Source of the DNA: Edaphochlamys debaryana
Lineage: Eukaryota > Chlorophyta > Chlorophyceae > Chlamydomonadales
Assembly (NCBI GenBank): GCA_016858145.1
Contig: JAEHOE010000009.1
Coordinates: 1,550,001 to 1,614,000 of the forward strand
Direction of reading: 5' to 3'
DNA length: 64,000 nt
Each line of letters starts with the position of its first letter. Position 1 is the first letter of the stretch. The translations under genes were made by a program, and so were the position numbers. This document shows, one piece after another, positions 1 to 12,800 of this stretch. The notes beneath the pieces were generated by a model. It did not search any database, was not told the origin of the DNA, and was given only the letters and a program-made list of their open reading frames with translations.

Positions 1-1162
1 ACTAGCGTCGGACTTGACGTCAGCAGCGAAAGCTGAAGCAGTAGCCTCTCGGCGCGAACCCACGATGGCGGCAGCGGCGGCAGCGCAGGAGGCCGGGTCT
101 GCCAGCGGAGGTCCTCCCCGCCCTGAGCGGGTGCAGCCGCTGCTGTTCGCCGCCGCAGCGGAGGCGCTCCGCCTGGCACTGCGGGTCGGCGCGGCGGGCG
201 GTGGCGCGGGCAGCCGCCGCCTAGTCCTGCGCCTCGGCCCGAGCCCGGCCGGCGGCGGCGGCAGGGCCATCGTAGCCGTCCCCGCCTCGCTTGATGCCGG
301 GGCCGGCAGCCGAGCAGCCAGCGGCGCCCAACACGGCAGGGGCAGCGGCAGCGGCGGGGCAGGGCGGGGTATGGCCCGCCCGTTGGACATGGGCCGTCCA
401 TCTGACGGCGCCCGGCCATGGCTTGGGCCGCCTGCTCCGCGCCCTGTTCCCTTTGCCGTCGGTGCTGCTGCTAGGCTCGGCGGCGGCCCAGGCAGCGGTG
501 TACCGGGCGCGGCTTTCGGCTTGAGGCCGGCGGCCGGGGCGGGATCGCGCGGGGGACAGGGACACGAGCTCGCCTGGAACGGGGGCGAGGAGGACGGCTG
601 GCGGGAACTGGGGATGGCAGACGAGGCGACCGCGCTTGGAGCGCCCTGGTTGGGCCAGGGCAGGAGCGCGCCGGGTCCGCCCGGCGGCGGTGGCTGGCAT
701 GGGGCCATGACCGGCCTGGGGCCCATGCACCGCGACGTGCGCCCAGCCCCGCCGCCGCTCCGAGGGCCCCTCGCGCCCCACGTGACACGCCCCTCGGGCT
801 ACCTTCTCTCCATACACGGATCTGGGCCGCTGGGCTCTCTCCCTCAGCCACCGCCGCCAATGGACCCACGCCAACAGCTCCCGCCGCCGCCGGCCTGGCC
901 CCTGCGAGCCCCCCTGCAACTGGGTCCCCGGGCGCATCCTCAGCAGGCGTGGCAGCTTCCGCCCCAGGCCCAGATGCAGATCCAGATCCAGGCCCAGGGC
1001 TGCATGGACGATCTGGCAGATCCGGGACAGCACGTCCTCCCGCCGCCGCAGTTGCTGGTCCCACAGCCGCCCATGCCGCCGCCGGAGCTCGTCCCACAGT
1101 TGGCACGTGATGAGGATGCGGAGGCTGAGGTGGCGGGGCTGTACGGGCCGCTGTTCGAGTGA
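1..1162 (+). CDS. 3' part of a low-complexity protein paralogous to the C-terminus of the next gene
   Basis: The frame is open from the window edge to a TGA at 1160-1162, so the 5' part lies outside the window. The protein is Ala/Gly/Pro-rich and ends in a Pro/Gln-rich tail (QMQIQIQAQ). At about nt 135-200 it reads VQPLLFAAAAEALRLALRV followed by GAA and, a little later, LVLRLGP. The neighbouring gene has VRPLLWRAVADGLRLGLRV then GAA and ELVLPP near its own C-terminus. This makes the two genes likely tandem paralogues sharing a C-terminal module. No known domain is recognised in the visible part. Strand choice rests on this match. The antisense strand also has long open frames, as is usual at this GC content. 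An exon may begin inside the first 60 bases. Confidence 0.6.
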   Translation, partial: LASDLTSAAKAEAVASRREPTMAAAAAAQEAGSASGGPPRPERVQPLLFAAAAEALRLALRVGAAGGGAGSRRLVLRLGPSPAGGGGRAIVAVPASLDAGAGSRAASGAQHGRGSGSGGAGRGMARPLDMGRPSDGARPWLGPPAPRPVPFAVGAAARLGGGPGSGVPGAAFGLRPAAGAGSRGGQGHELAWNGGEEDGWRELGMADEATALGAPWLGQGRSAPGPPGGGGWHGAMTGLGPMHRDVRPAPPPLRGPLAPHVTRPSGYLLSIHGSGPLGSLPQPPPPMDPRQQLPPPPAWPLRAPLQLGPRAHPQQAWQLPPQAQMQIQIQAQGCMDDLADPGQHVLPPPQLLVPQPPMPPPELVPQLARDEDAEAEVAGLYGPLFE

Positions 1163-3831
1163 AGTGTACAGTCCAGCGGTTGACTATAAGCGATTGCCTG
1201 CACAAGGCATATCACACGTCGGATACCTGTCATCGCAGGAGCGAGCGTGTACTGTTGTGTGCTCGAAGGAGTTTTGGGTCCGGCAACAGTTTTTGGCCGG
1301 ATAGCCCGGCCGATCCCCGCAGCGTTGGCAGGGCAGGGCGGTTGACCTTTCACTCAGTTTGCCCTGATGGTCGCCGTTCCAGTTCAGACACTTTCTGCAG
1401 GTTGGGGTCGAGTTTGGCAGGACGTGAGAGAACAATTCAACACGGTCCAGGACAGGACAAGACAGGACAGGACAAGACAGCAAAGGAAAGATAAGACAGG
1501 GCAAGGCCTAGTGTAGGTTCGTGCTCAGACTTGGTGCGCTGTGCTGGGCGCTGCCAATGCATCGCCTCGCCCCTCTGGGGTTCGCGTGCTGCCTGCTTCG
1601 GTGGACTGTGGCTTCCTGGGTGCGGGCTGATTCCTTCGCTTACGTAAGCGGGAGCCATATGTGTACGCGCTCGCGCCATGGCGCTCGATGCGGGGCGGAG
1701 TCAGATGCTTGCTTTGGTTAGGAGGACGCGGAGGCCGTCGCAAGATTGCGCGGATACTGATCTCGTTTGAACGTGCGAATCTTATCTCTTAGTCCTTCCC
1801 TTCTACTTTTATCGGCAGAGTAGTCCGGTTTGGGGATGTCAGGAGCCTTCCACGGCATGCTTGGTTTGCCCGGGTCCAAACGGGACCATGCCATGCGGGT
1901 GCAGGCCCCGAGGGTTTCTTTAAGCATTGCGAGAAGCGTATCGGAATCGGACTTGTGCAGGTGGCAAGGCTGCCAGTAGAGTCAGTTGCATAGTATCGCT
2001 ATCGGCTATTACTTGTTGTGTCTGCCCTTTATGCGGCATCCAAAGTACTGGGCGCGTATATGAGGGCAGATTGCGTCGATTGTCACGACAATGAGTAGGT
2101 GCGTGTTGGTGCCGGTTTTGCGGCTTTAAGCTTGAGTCCAAGTCCGAGTTTGAGCTGAGGCGAGCTATGTCTTTCAGCCGTATAGATAGGGAGCCCACAG
2201 CTGGGAGGCAACCCTTGATTTGCAACTAGGGCTTTGGAGGCCATAGTGAGGAGTATGTAGCCCTAAAGAGCAGATGCAGGTGGTGCTCGGGAGGAACGAA
2301 GGAGCGCATGTCTCCAGGCAAAGCAAAGGAACAAGTAAGTTGAGGTGATGTGCTCCTCAAGGAGTAGCACGTTGGGGAGTGGCGCGGTTATGCGGTGGTG
2401 CTGTGTACGGCCAAGGATAAGCTTCAGATAGTTCTAGCTTGCGAGGTAGTAACTCAGTTCAAGCATAGGGTTGTGGCTTTGTTGGGCCCTACCCAAAGCA
2501 TATGGGGGCAGGCTTTTGGGTTGTTCGTTGCGTGCGCTCCTTGGGCGGGGTGGTGGGCCAGCTGACTAAAGGCATGTCACGGGTGCTGGCGGTACGTAGA
2601 CATTCCGCGCGATTTAGGCTCGATTCCAGTCTTGCGTAGTTTGGGCGTAGATTCTCTTGGTCAGTGGGCATAAGTAATGCGTAGATCTCGCTCTCCATCG
2701 GCTGCGCCCCGGGTGTTGTACCGCAATCCAGGGGCGGGGAGAAGCGGGGGCCACGCCCGGGGGGATGGTCTGGAAGGGGGCTCCTGGTACATCCACCCCA
2801 CGCACGCGCTTCTGTCGAAGGGTGCGTGACCCGGCTGGTCCTAGTATCAGCTGTTCCATGCGTCTCCCATACTGCCGGTACGCGCTACGGTAACGGTTTG
2901 GTGTACGCCTCAACACCACGGGCCCCTTACCTTCCGTCAAGAGCAGCACACAGCCCCCGCCTGCATCAATGGCAACAGGGCAAGGTGGCGCACACCAACC
3001 ACGGCAAGCCCATGTGGTTACATGGCTCACGGACAGCCCCGAAAGCGAACGCGATGATGCCTCCCCGACTTGCACGAAGCGAGAGTCCCACGCCCTGACG
3101 GCACGCAGCCCACTCATCCCGTTCCCCGTGCAGGGGCCTTCGTTGACATGCACGCACGTTCCTGCACACGGCGCCGCCAGCAGCCGGAGCGGGCGAAGCC
3201 GTCGGTGGGTGAGGCTGTTGTGCGATGCAGGAAGGGCGTCGATGCGGTATCAGTCGGGCCCCCGACCTGCCACAACGCGTGCGCGCACGCACCCCGCCCG
3301 ACGGCGGGCGGTGGGCGTCTTCAAAGCCCGGGTTGTCGCGTGCCCCTTTTCGCAGCATACAGCTCACAAGTCGCAGTGCGGCGTGTGCCCTGCGCGGGGT
3401 CTCGGCGCGTTAAAGCCGTCCGGGAAGGAGCAGCGGGAATCGCGGCATCATCACGTCGGGGGCTGTGGCGGGCGGGCTGTCAAGCGTCAAACGCAGCGGC
3501 TCTAGCTTGCCGCGTGACTGAGTCTATGCATCTGCGTACTGTACGTGTCACGTCCGCAACGATACGCGTCGTAATAATAGCGCACGACCTGTGCGGTAAC
3601 GTTGCTTTTTCCTCTCGGGCCTCGAACTGAAGCTTCGCCGGCGCTTGTGGAAACAACTTACGGGACTGATGCTTACAACCCATCGCGCGCACCTGGAGCT
3701 GTAGTCCACACATGATGGCCAGCATGCGACGACTCCACGCTGCGGCCGCTGTGTCGAGCGACTGCGCGGCTCGCGGCCTCTTAAGATTCTTACCGTGAAT
3801 TCACAGTGCTTACGACCCAAGCTAGGTGGCC
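1163..3831. other. intergenic region, no supported gene
   Basis: Presumed 3' UTR of the upstream gene and 5' region of the next one. It has lower GC content than the flanking coding DNA and many stop codons. Short open frames on both strands at 2966-3630 look like chance frames: they are Arg/Ala/His-rich, have no recognisable motif and no consistent splice partners. The one repeat noted is a GACAGGACAA-type microsatellite near 1449-1490. Confidence 0.5.
1449..1490. repeat. GACAGGACAA microsatellite
   Basis: About four imperfect units alternating GGACAAGACA and GGACAGGACA lie roughly 290 bases beyond the stop codon of the upstream gene. No function is implied. Confidence 0.8.
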
Positions 3832-6800
3832 ATGAAACAGCACGCAGCAAATGGTTCATTGGCGCGAGCCCCGCCCGCCGGGCAGGCCGAGTCTCAGCAG
3901 CCAGGCGCCGGTACCGCTGTCGCTCCAAGGCAAGGTCAGCGCCTTACGATAAAGCTGGGTCGCCCCAGTGCCGGTGAGCTTGCGCCTGCCACGGCGGGCC
4001 ACTCGAGAAGTGGCGGGCCAGGCGCAAGCCCGCTGGGCCCATCGGGCCCCGCATACCCTCCTCGAGGCGCCGGCCCCCCAGCCGCAGGCACAGCTTACCT
4101 CGGACCCGGAGTGCCTCCCTACCTCGGTGGCTACTACCCCGGGTATGGCGTAGTGCACGCCCGGCCCGGCCCTGGCCCACCCAGCAGAGCGACAGCGTTG
4201 CCCGCCACGCCTCCTCACGCGCTGCAGCCTCGGGCGCCGATGGCACCGCATTACTCACACACCAGCCAAGCTACAGGGCCTCACGCTCATAGCACATTTC
4301 ACACACACAGCGGCCGTGGCAGTCTGGCGCACCTAGGCCCTGCTCAGGCCGTGCGGCCGCCGCCGCCAGCTCCAAGGACCGAGGTGGCGGCGCCGGCGGC
4401 GGCACGGACCCAGCTGCCGCCCGCGTCAGCCCTGCCGCAAGCGGCGCCTACCGCCGCAGCCTCCGCCGTTCCATCCGTGTCAGCTGCAGCTGCGGGCATG
4501 GGCACTCTGCGAGGGGCCCCGCCTCTAGCAGCGGCCTCCCCCGCCCCCGCCACAGCCACGGCCGCGGCCGCGGCCGCCTCCCCACCCGCAACATCCTCGT
4601 CAGCGGCAGGGGCAGCAGCAGCAGCAGCGGCAGCCGCAGCAGGAGCAGCGGCAAGCCCGAAGCCACCGAGCCGCCTGGCTCCACCGCCGCGGCGGGCAGC
4701 CGTGCGAGCGGCGGCGCTTCTGTCCCAGCGCGGCGGCCCGGCGGCAGGCGACGGCGACGGCGTCGGCAACTTGGGTGAGGATCGGGCAGGGCGTGGTACT
4801 AGCGGCGGCGCTGACGGCAGCGACAGCGATGCCGGCGGCGACGGCAGCGGCAGTGCTAGCGGCGGCGAGAGCGCATCCGAGTCGCAAGAGTCTGGGGAGG
4901 AGGAGGAGGAGGAGGACGGGGGGTCAGACGGCGGGCGGCCGCGGGCCAAGCGGGGCAAGGGCCGGGGCGGCGGCGCCGCTGCAGCGGCAGCGGCAGCCGC
5001 TGCTGAGCCGCCGCCGCCGCCAGGCCCGCTGGATCCAGCCAAGATCCAGTGCATCGGCTGCAGCGGTCCGTGGACGCCGCCCCGCCCCAAAACGCGGAGG
5101 TGAGCTTGCGGCCCGGGGTGGTAGCCACTCGCACGGGCCTAGGCGCCAATGTCGTCCCTGGGCGCGGTGAACAAGCGCGTCGCCCCGCAGGGCTAAGTGA
5201 CCGGTTTAGCCGGCTGATTTGCTTGGCACTGAAGCCTGGCCTGCAATGCGCATGGCTACCGTCTCGCGCCCATCAAGCAGGCTTATTCTCTTTCTGCGGC
5301 AATACGGTACAACCGCTCGCCCATTCTAACCGCTCGTGCCGTGTCGTTCCGCCGCTTTGTTCGGTCCGCTCAGCGGCTTCTTCTCCTGGCCAGGCCGGCT
5401 CTTCACCTGCGATGGTTGCTGCCGTGCCAACGCGGAGCGGACGGGTGAGCGGAGGGGTGCATCGAAGCCGTGCGAAACAGCCGTAATGCACTCATCCAGG
5501 GGGGCGCGCCCGGAACCTTGACCACACGGCTGCCTAGTTGCGGTGTGGGGCAGAGTTGAGTCAATTAGTTTGGGGCTTGCGGAAGAGGCAGCGGGGGATG
5601 CAGTACCTGTAGTCAGCTCTGTGGATTGCTGACTCAAATGTGGCCACCTTGCCCGTCCTGGACCGCCAGGGTACTACGGGCCGCCGGGAACCAGGTACGA
5701 ACGGGAAGGTTGCTGGGAAGGGAGTTTGGGGCGTGGGAGTGGGCTTCCTCGGGTCGCATCCTTGGTCGTCCTGACTGTGGAGCCAGGCTTGGGCTGCACA
5801 AGCGCCCCGTAATAGCAAGGGTGTTTATTTGAGGATGCACGGCAGTGGTTTGCTGACAGAGGTGGTAAGCCAGCCGGGGTACCCGCGACGGGGCAAGACT
5901 CCCTACGCCGTTTGATCCACAGGTTCCTCAGTCTTTGCTCGTCAATCCAAGTGCTCCGTAATGCTGAATATGCCCTCCGCCCCCTTTTTCAGATCACTGG
6001 CGGACGCTGGCGGACGCGCGTGCGGCGTGTGCGGCGCACGACAGACGTGCCAGTGGCGGTTTCACCAGCTGGAGGTTGGGTCCTACACGTGTACGGTGTG
6101 CTACCTGCAGGTACGACATCTCGGGTTGTACTATTGCGGGCTTTGAGGCGGCGTCTGCACTGTTGCAAGTTGCCAGTGTGAGAGTCCCTCGTGTACGGCG
6201 CGTGGACACGTCTGAAGTGCGCCTTGCTGTACACTAATGCAGTACAAGCGGACGGGTGCTTACGGCGCACCGGGGTCAGGAGGATCCCGGGCTGCGGCAT
6301 CGCCTCCTGTGCCCCGCCGCTGCGCCGAGTGTGGGGCGACCGAGAGCTCACGGTTCCGGCCCCACAAGACAAAGGCCGCACGCGTGGTGTGCAACCGCTG
6401 CCACTATGTGAGTCGGGTTGACTTAGCGGACAGAACACGGTCCTGAGGGTCCACCTAAAAGGGCCTGCCTAGCTTGAGCTGGGGGCTTTCGATAAAGTTG
6501 GGTGCGTGTGTGATGGACTCAGGTGGCAGAGTGGAAGCGAGTGCGGTCTGGCAGACGCGTGCGGCCAAGCAACACTGCACTTTTCTGGACATGGTGAATC
6601 TGCTGTAGTTGGGCTGGCGCGCGGCTTGCCCTTCTGGCAGCAGTGCTCTTGGCAGCACGGCTCCTGATAAGCACTGTTTCGGTGCGTGCGGTGGCCCCCG
6701 TCCGCAGTGGTACGACGAGGAGATGAAGACGTACCTTCGGCCTGGCTCGGCACGGAGCGGAGCTGGCGGCGAGGTAGGGTTTGGGCCTCGCTTGAACCGG

Positions 6801-9800
6801 GTGGGCCTGCCTGGGCCCAGGGCTGGTATGGCTCCACACTGGCTTGCCCAACCTTGGACGCCCCTCGCCTGCCCCGTTGCAACCCCCTTACCCGGCGAGC
6901 TCACCCCACAGGAGGGCGGGCCCAAGCCTGCTGGTCGGAAGCGGTAAGCGCTTAAATGCTGTTGGGAGGAATACGGCAGTACGGCAGGAGTACGGTTCCT
7001 CATTGTCGGCGAAGGCCGGACAAGGTGGTGCATGACACTGACCCCTTCGCGTCTGACCTTGTGCTGGCGACCCCCCAGCAGGGCAGCACCGGGCCAGCGG
7101 CGGGGCCGCAGTGCGCCCGTGGTTGAACCCACAGCCAAAGCTCCGGAGGGTTCCTGTGCCTGCGAACCCGGCCCGTCAACAGCCAGGCCTGCAGTTGGGA
7201 AGCCGGAAGCCGCAGCCGCGGAGCCCGAGCCGAGCACACAGCCAGCAAGCAAGCGGCTGCGAGGCGCGAGCCGTGCCACAGCAAAGCGGGACGACAGCGG
7301 GCCTTTACGAGATCCCGGGGGCCCGCCGCCGCGCCCGCAAGCCGTGTCTGCTTCTCCCAGCCCTGCCGCCGGCGGCGGCGGTGGCAGCAGCGGCGGCAGA
7401 GGGGCCGGCGGTGGAGGCAGGGCCGCGCCCAAGGCCAGTCCTCCCAGTGGCGTGGATAGCGGCAAGGGCTGCTCCCAGCCGCCCGCGAAGCGGCGGCGGA
7501 TAGCCCTGCAGGAGGCCGAGGAGGAGGGCCAAGCAGCGACGGAAGGAAGCGCGGCTCCCCCTGCGCCAAGCGCCAGCGCTGACGGAGCCAGTCACCAGGA
7601 GCTGCTGAGGGGTCCGGCAGGAGTGGGCGCAGCCTGTCCGGGCACTCCGTGCCCATCCAGGGGTGAGCATAAAGCTAGCTAGCGGTGATGGAACCGACAC
7701 ACGTCCCACCCGGTTCCCGCGTGTATCGATACCCGCCGCCCCCGGTCGCCCCCAATGCCCCCAAGACTTGCACCTGCGGCTCATAATGCACCCCGCGGAC
7801 TCACACCCCATGCCCTCCTCGCCCCCAGGCATCAGCGCCCCTTGCCACGCACCTCGCTCCGATGCCGGCACAGTCGCGGCGACGGCTGCCGCCGCAGCCA
7901 GCGGCACGACGCGCGATGCAGGCCCAGGGGCGACGCGGCATGGCTCCGATGCCGCCTGCAAGAGCCCCGCCAGGGTTCCCGCCACCGCCGCCGCCGCCGC
8001 CACCGCCGCCGCAGCAGCAGCAGCAGCGTCTGGGGGCCCTGGTGCAGAGGCCCAGCCCCCGTGCGCCGAGGGTTCGGCCAAGGTCGGGGGCTCACGGGGC
8101 GCAGCTACTGCACCTCCCCCTGGACCAGCCGCCAGTGCCCTGAGCACCGGACCGGAGTCCGGCTCTCGGTCCGGCCTCATGTCCGGTCCGGATTCCGGCC
8201 TGAATCCAGATCCAGACCCGGACGAGGACCTCCCGCTCGCGCTGCGGTCGCGGACGCTTGTACGGCCGTCACGGCCGCCCCCAGCGTCCCCGCGCCCCGC
8301 TGAAGCGCTGGAGGAGGGCGAGACCCAGCGGACCGAGGAAGTCCGGGATCAGCCTGAAACGATGGCGAAGCTCGAGTGCCAGCGGCCTCCTCCCGTGGTG
8401 CTGGCGCCTCAGCGCCCGCCTGCCTCTGAGTCTCGGCGAGACGAGGACATGGAGGAGGGCGAGGTAGAGGACGGAGAGCTTGGGCCCGGCGGGGACCAGC
8501 CGGGCCCGTCCGCTTGCGGGCCCCATGCGGACCCCGACCGCTGGGGTAACTCGGCGGCGGGTTGCGCGGAAGCGGCAACGCCGGGCGAGCTGTGGCACGG
8601 CGGCAGCCAGCACCTCCTCACCCACCGCCTCAGCCTTGACGGCCACGTGGCGCCCTCCCCCTGGACCACCTCGCTCCACTCGCAGCTGCACCCCTCGCCC
8701 TTCCACGCCCACGGCTCTGGACCCGCGGAGAGCCCCCTGCCGGCCCCAAGCCCTAGCGCTGGCAACGGCCCCGGCTCTGCCCGCGGCCGCACCCCAGGCC
8801 GCAGCCCTAGCGTGCAGGCCGGAGACGCCAGGGCTGAGGATGGAACGCCCAAGTCATGGCACCCCACGACGTCTCCTCCAATGTCGCCTGAGCTTCACAA
8901 CCAAGTCGAGGGCCTGGGCCTGAGCCTGACCGGCGACGGCCTCGGCTTGGGACTCGGGGAGGGGCTCAGCGAGTCGCTGGGCCTGGGCCTGAGCCTGGGC
9001 CTCGCCGAGGGCCTGGGCCTGGGCCTGGGTGGATTCGGGCCTCAGGACCTGGGGGTGGATTCGATGCTTGCGCTGGGCTTGGCCGGCGAGGGCGAGCCGG
9101 GACGGGCGGCGGAGGCACTCGAGGCTACGGAGGGCCGGCAGCGGGTGGAGGCCGCAGTGACCGCTGATGAGGAGAAAGAGGCGATGCGGGGAACTGTGGC
9201 TGCGGACCAAAAGAACCAGCGGGTGCAGCGGGCAGAGGCCGCCCTGTCTCAGCCTCGGCCCACGCCGGTGGCTGCGGGTGCGGACCCGTCGAGGGACGCC
9301 CAGCTAGGGAGAAGGGCGCCGGCTGAGGACGCGGTGGAGGATGGACGCGTGGGGCCTTCGCAGGCCGAAGCGCGACCGCCAACGGAGCAGCAGCCCTCGG
9401 CCCAGGCAGCAACGCCAGCCACAACGGCCCCGCAAGCCCCCCGCAACCCGGCGGCCGCGCCCGCAACACCAGTCTCGCATGTCCAGCCGCCGCCGTCGCT
9501 CCCCGCGCCCCTGCGGCCTGCGTCAGCGGGAGGGCCGCTGGCGCAGGCCCCGGGGGCAATGTCAGCGCACGCGCCGCCGCCAGCGCCGCCGCCGCGAGCT
9601 CCGCCCCAGTGGCTGCAGGCCGCCTCCGCCACGGCGGCTGCGGCGACGTCACCGGCTTCCGCTGGGGACACCACAGCCACGCCCACGGCCCAGCCACCGC
9701 TGTCCGCTGCCCAGCGTTGCCGGCCACAACCGCCTCGGCCCACGGCCGGAAGCCTGACCGGTCCGCCCAGCCCCGATTCGCTGCAGGTCCAACACCACAA

Positions 9801-12800
9801 CGGCCCTCCCGCTGTGCATGCGCACGCCCTGAAGACTGAGCAGCAGCCTGCAACGCTGCCACCACAGCCACCCCCCCCGCTCCAGCGCTCCCCCGGGCCG
9901 CCATCAGGGCCCCAGGGGCAGCCGGAAGGGGAGCAGTCTGACCTGGAGCGCGTCGGCTGGGGCAGCATGGCGTCGGCTGGAGGCGCCTCGGCGGCGGTGG
10001 CGGAGCTGCTGCCAGACCCAGCAGCGGCGCACGCCGCTGCATGCCCAGAGCACAATCCCCATCAACGCATGCCGTACGCGCCGCGCCCGGAACCTCACAG
10101 GCCGCAGTTTGATGCGGCCCAAGGCTCTCACGCTTCCGCGCGGTACGCAGAGCACGCGGAGCACGAGTCGAGCGCCCATCCTTCCCACCACCACTGGGCC
10201 CAGCATCCCCACCACCCCCATCATCACCACGACCATCACCACCACCACCACCACCACTCGGCCCCGCCTTTCGGCATGCCTCTCGAGCGCTGGCAAGGGA
10301 CGCACGAGGTCGCGCACTCGGCCGGCGCGCGGCCCACAGCCCCCGGCTCTCCAGGGTCCGAGCACCGCTCTCCCTCTGAGCAACGCTCCTGGAGGGAATC
10401 GCCTTCAGGGTGCGACCCGATGCAATCGTCTGGATCCGACTGCGAGGCTGAGTCCGATCTGGAGTCGGGCGCAGAAGGTGGCGGCGGCGGCCGGTTCGGG
10501 TACCCGCCAGCCGAGCCGCGGGGCTTTGTCCTGGCGGGCAAGCTGGCGGGGGCGGCGGAGGCAGCCGCGCAGTCTATGAATGGGGAGGATGGAGCGCGGA
10601 TGCAGGTATTGCTGCAGCAGCTACTTAGCAGCGGTGAGGGGCCGCTGGCGGCGGCGGCTGCAGCAGCGGTGGCAGCGGTGGCGGAGGTGGCGGCGGCGCG
10701 TGGTGAGGCGGCGGCGGCGGAGATGGCTGCAGCACAGGCTTCAGCGCTGGCGGTGGCGGTGGCGGAGCTCACGGCCGCCGCGGCTGCTGCCGCCGCCGCT
10801 GCATCCACCACCGCCGCGACCGCAGCGGTCGTTCGCCTGGCCCCACCTGCCTCCGCCGTCGCGGCGGCGAAGCAGGAAGCCAGCAGCAGTCCTGACGGCG
10901 CCGTCGGATCCAGCTCGTCGCCGCTGGAGCGGCGGAGCCCCACAGACGCTGCGACGCCGACAGCGCTGGCGGCGCCCTGCGGTGTCGCCGCCGACGCGTC
11001 TGCGGCGGCCCACGCTGGCAACGCGTGTCGGTTGGCCGTGCTCGGATCAGGGCCCGAGGCGGAGGCTGGTGGCGGCACTGAGACCGGCACTGACACTGAG
11101 GCGTTTGCCGATGAGCCGTCAGGCGACGCCTCGCACGCCGCCGCTGGCGCCACCGCCGCCGACGGCGCAGCGGCACGCCCTGGGGTGTCCGACTCTACCC
11201 CTGGCGCTGACTACCTCGCCGCTGTAACGCCTGCTGTCGCGGCCATCTGGGTCGGGCAGGCGTCAGAGTCGGTCATGCAGGCTTGCCAGGTGCGGCCAGG
11301 GGCCGGCCACGTGGGGCTCTTAGTCATCCATCTGCACTCGAGTCGGTGGCAGTCAGCCTCTGACCTTTGGCCTCCACTTACCGGTGTCCCCTGTGTGGTG
11401 CCTTTCTACAGGCCATCTGCCGCCGTCGCTCGGACGGACTGGCTTCCTGGAGAGTATCGGAGGCTGCGGACGCCCGTGGCGTGGCGCCGGTGGGCATGGC
11501 TCCCGAGTCCCAGGCCTCTCAGGTACGTGCTCCGGGTTTGGTGCACTCTGAAGGGACTTTACCCTCGTTCCGAAACCGTATGCTTCCCACTGCTGTGCCT
11601 CAGTAGCTGACTTGCGCAGATAGCGATGAGGGCTGAGTCTGGCCTCGATCCCTCAATCCACAACCCACCTGTTTCCCGCCGTCCCTTCCCCCGGCCATCA
11701 GGCGTTGAGGCTGTGTGACTGGGTGCTGAGATGGCTGCAGGTGAGGGACCACTCTGGCGGGATCTCGGGTGCTATGTCCTAGCCTTCTCGCACGGCCCAA
11801 GAGAAATCGCACCTGTGACTCGTCCTTCCGCCTTCATATGCCTTCTCTGACAGTCCCCCCGTTGGCGCTAGACGCTGCCACCTTGCCCACGTCTTGCACA
11901 CTCCTAGAGGAGTTAGTCATCGTTCTCCTCGTTCTGCTAACCCGGCGCCTTCCTCCCCCCTGCCCACGACTGCCTGCTCGCCCCAGGTGTACGTGTGGCG
12001 CTCGCCGCTGGAGCTCCTCCTCGGACCGGAGGCGGAGGAGGCCGGGGCCGAGGCCTCAACCGCCGAGGAGCAGGTGGGGACAAGCGGCCAGAGAGAGGGC
12101 AGAATCTCAGGATGCGATGGTTACAGCAGGAACCGCCTCCAGAAGGGGAGGGGTTGAGCGAGAGCGCCACCTACTGGGTGTGCCACCTGCACACCGACAC
12201 CCATGCAACGTGGCAAACTTTCGGTCGTCACTCAGAGATGTTGCTGTGGTCAGTGTCCACGTTGCAACCAAAGCTGGGGCTGGAGGTTCCAGGCCAGCAA
12301 GCAATGTCCGCTATGCTCGTGTACCGTGTGGGCCCGAGGCTCCCCGCCACCTTTGCACCCATGGCCCCCCATCTCCGCAGGCCAACTGGGCCCGCGGCCG
12401 CGCCAGCATCTGTGCCGATTGGGCGAGCGTCGCGGACGCAGCGCTCTCCGTCACGGAGGCCCGTGCCGCTGACGAGGCGCCGGGAGGGCAGGCGGCGGCT
12501 CGGTCCGCAGCGGCCGGAGAGGCGGGCCAGGCGGGGAGCCACCCCGAGGCGGCGGAGGCGGCGGCTGCTCACAGCCCGCCGCGGGGCGACGCTGCGAGGC
12601 GCAGCACAGGCGGCGAACGCAGCACGGCTACGCCGCCAGACATGCGCGCCCTGGCGGCGCCCGCCGTGACTGCCGTAACGCCTGCAGCGGTTGAGCGGTT
12701 CCAGTGCGCGGTCTCGAACACGGCGGCGCAACTCGAGTCCGAAGTCTTGGATCAAGCACCGGACCTGCGCGTGGATCTGGATCTCGATCCCATGGAGGCT

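Noticed and set aside
3070..3630. 186-aa plus-strand frame in the first intergenic region
   Set aside because: Composition is Arg/Ala/His-rich, all three frames are open nearby, and no domain or plausible splice extension was found.
7663..7828. In-frame upstream extension of the large exon of the four-finger gene
   Set aside because: The GT at 7663 is a strong donor (GGTGAGC) and CCCCCAG at 7828 a strong acceptor with matching phase, so this stretch is read as an intron.
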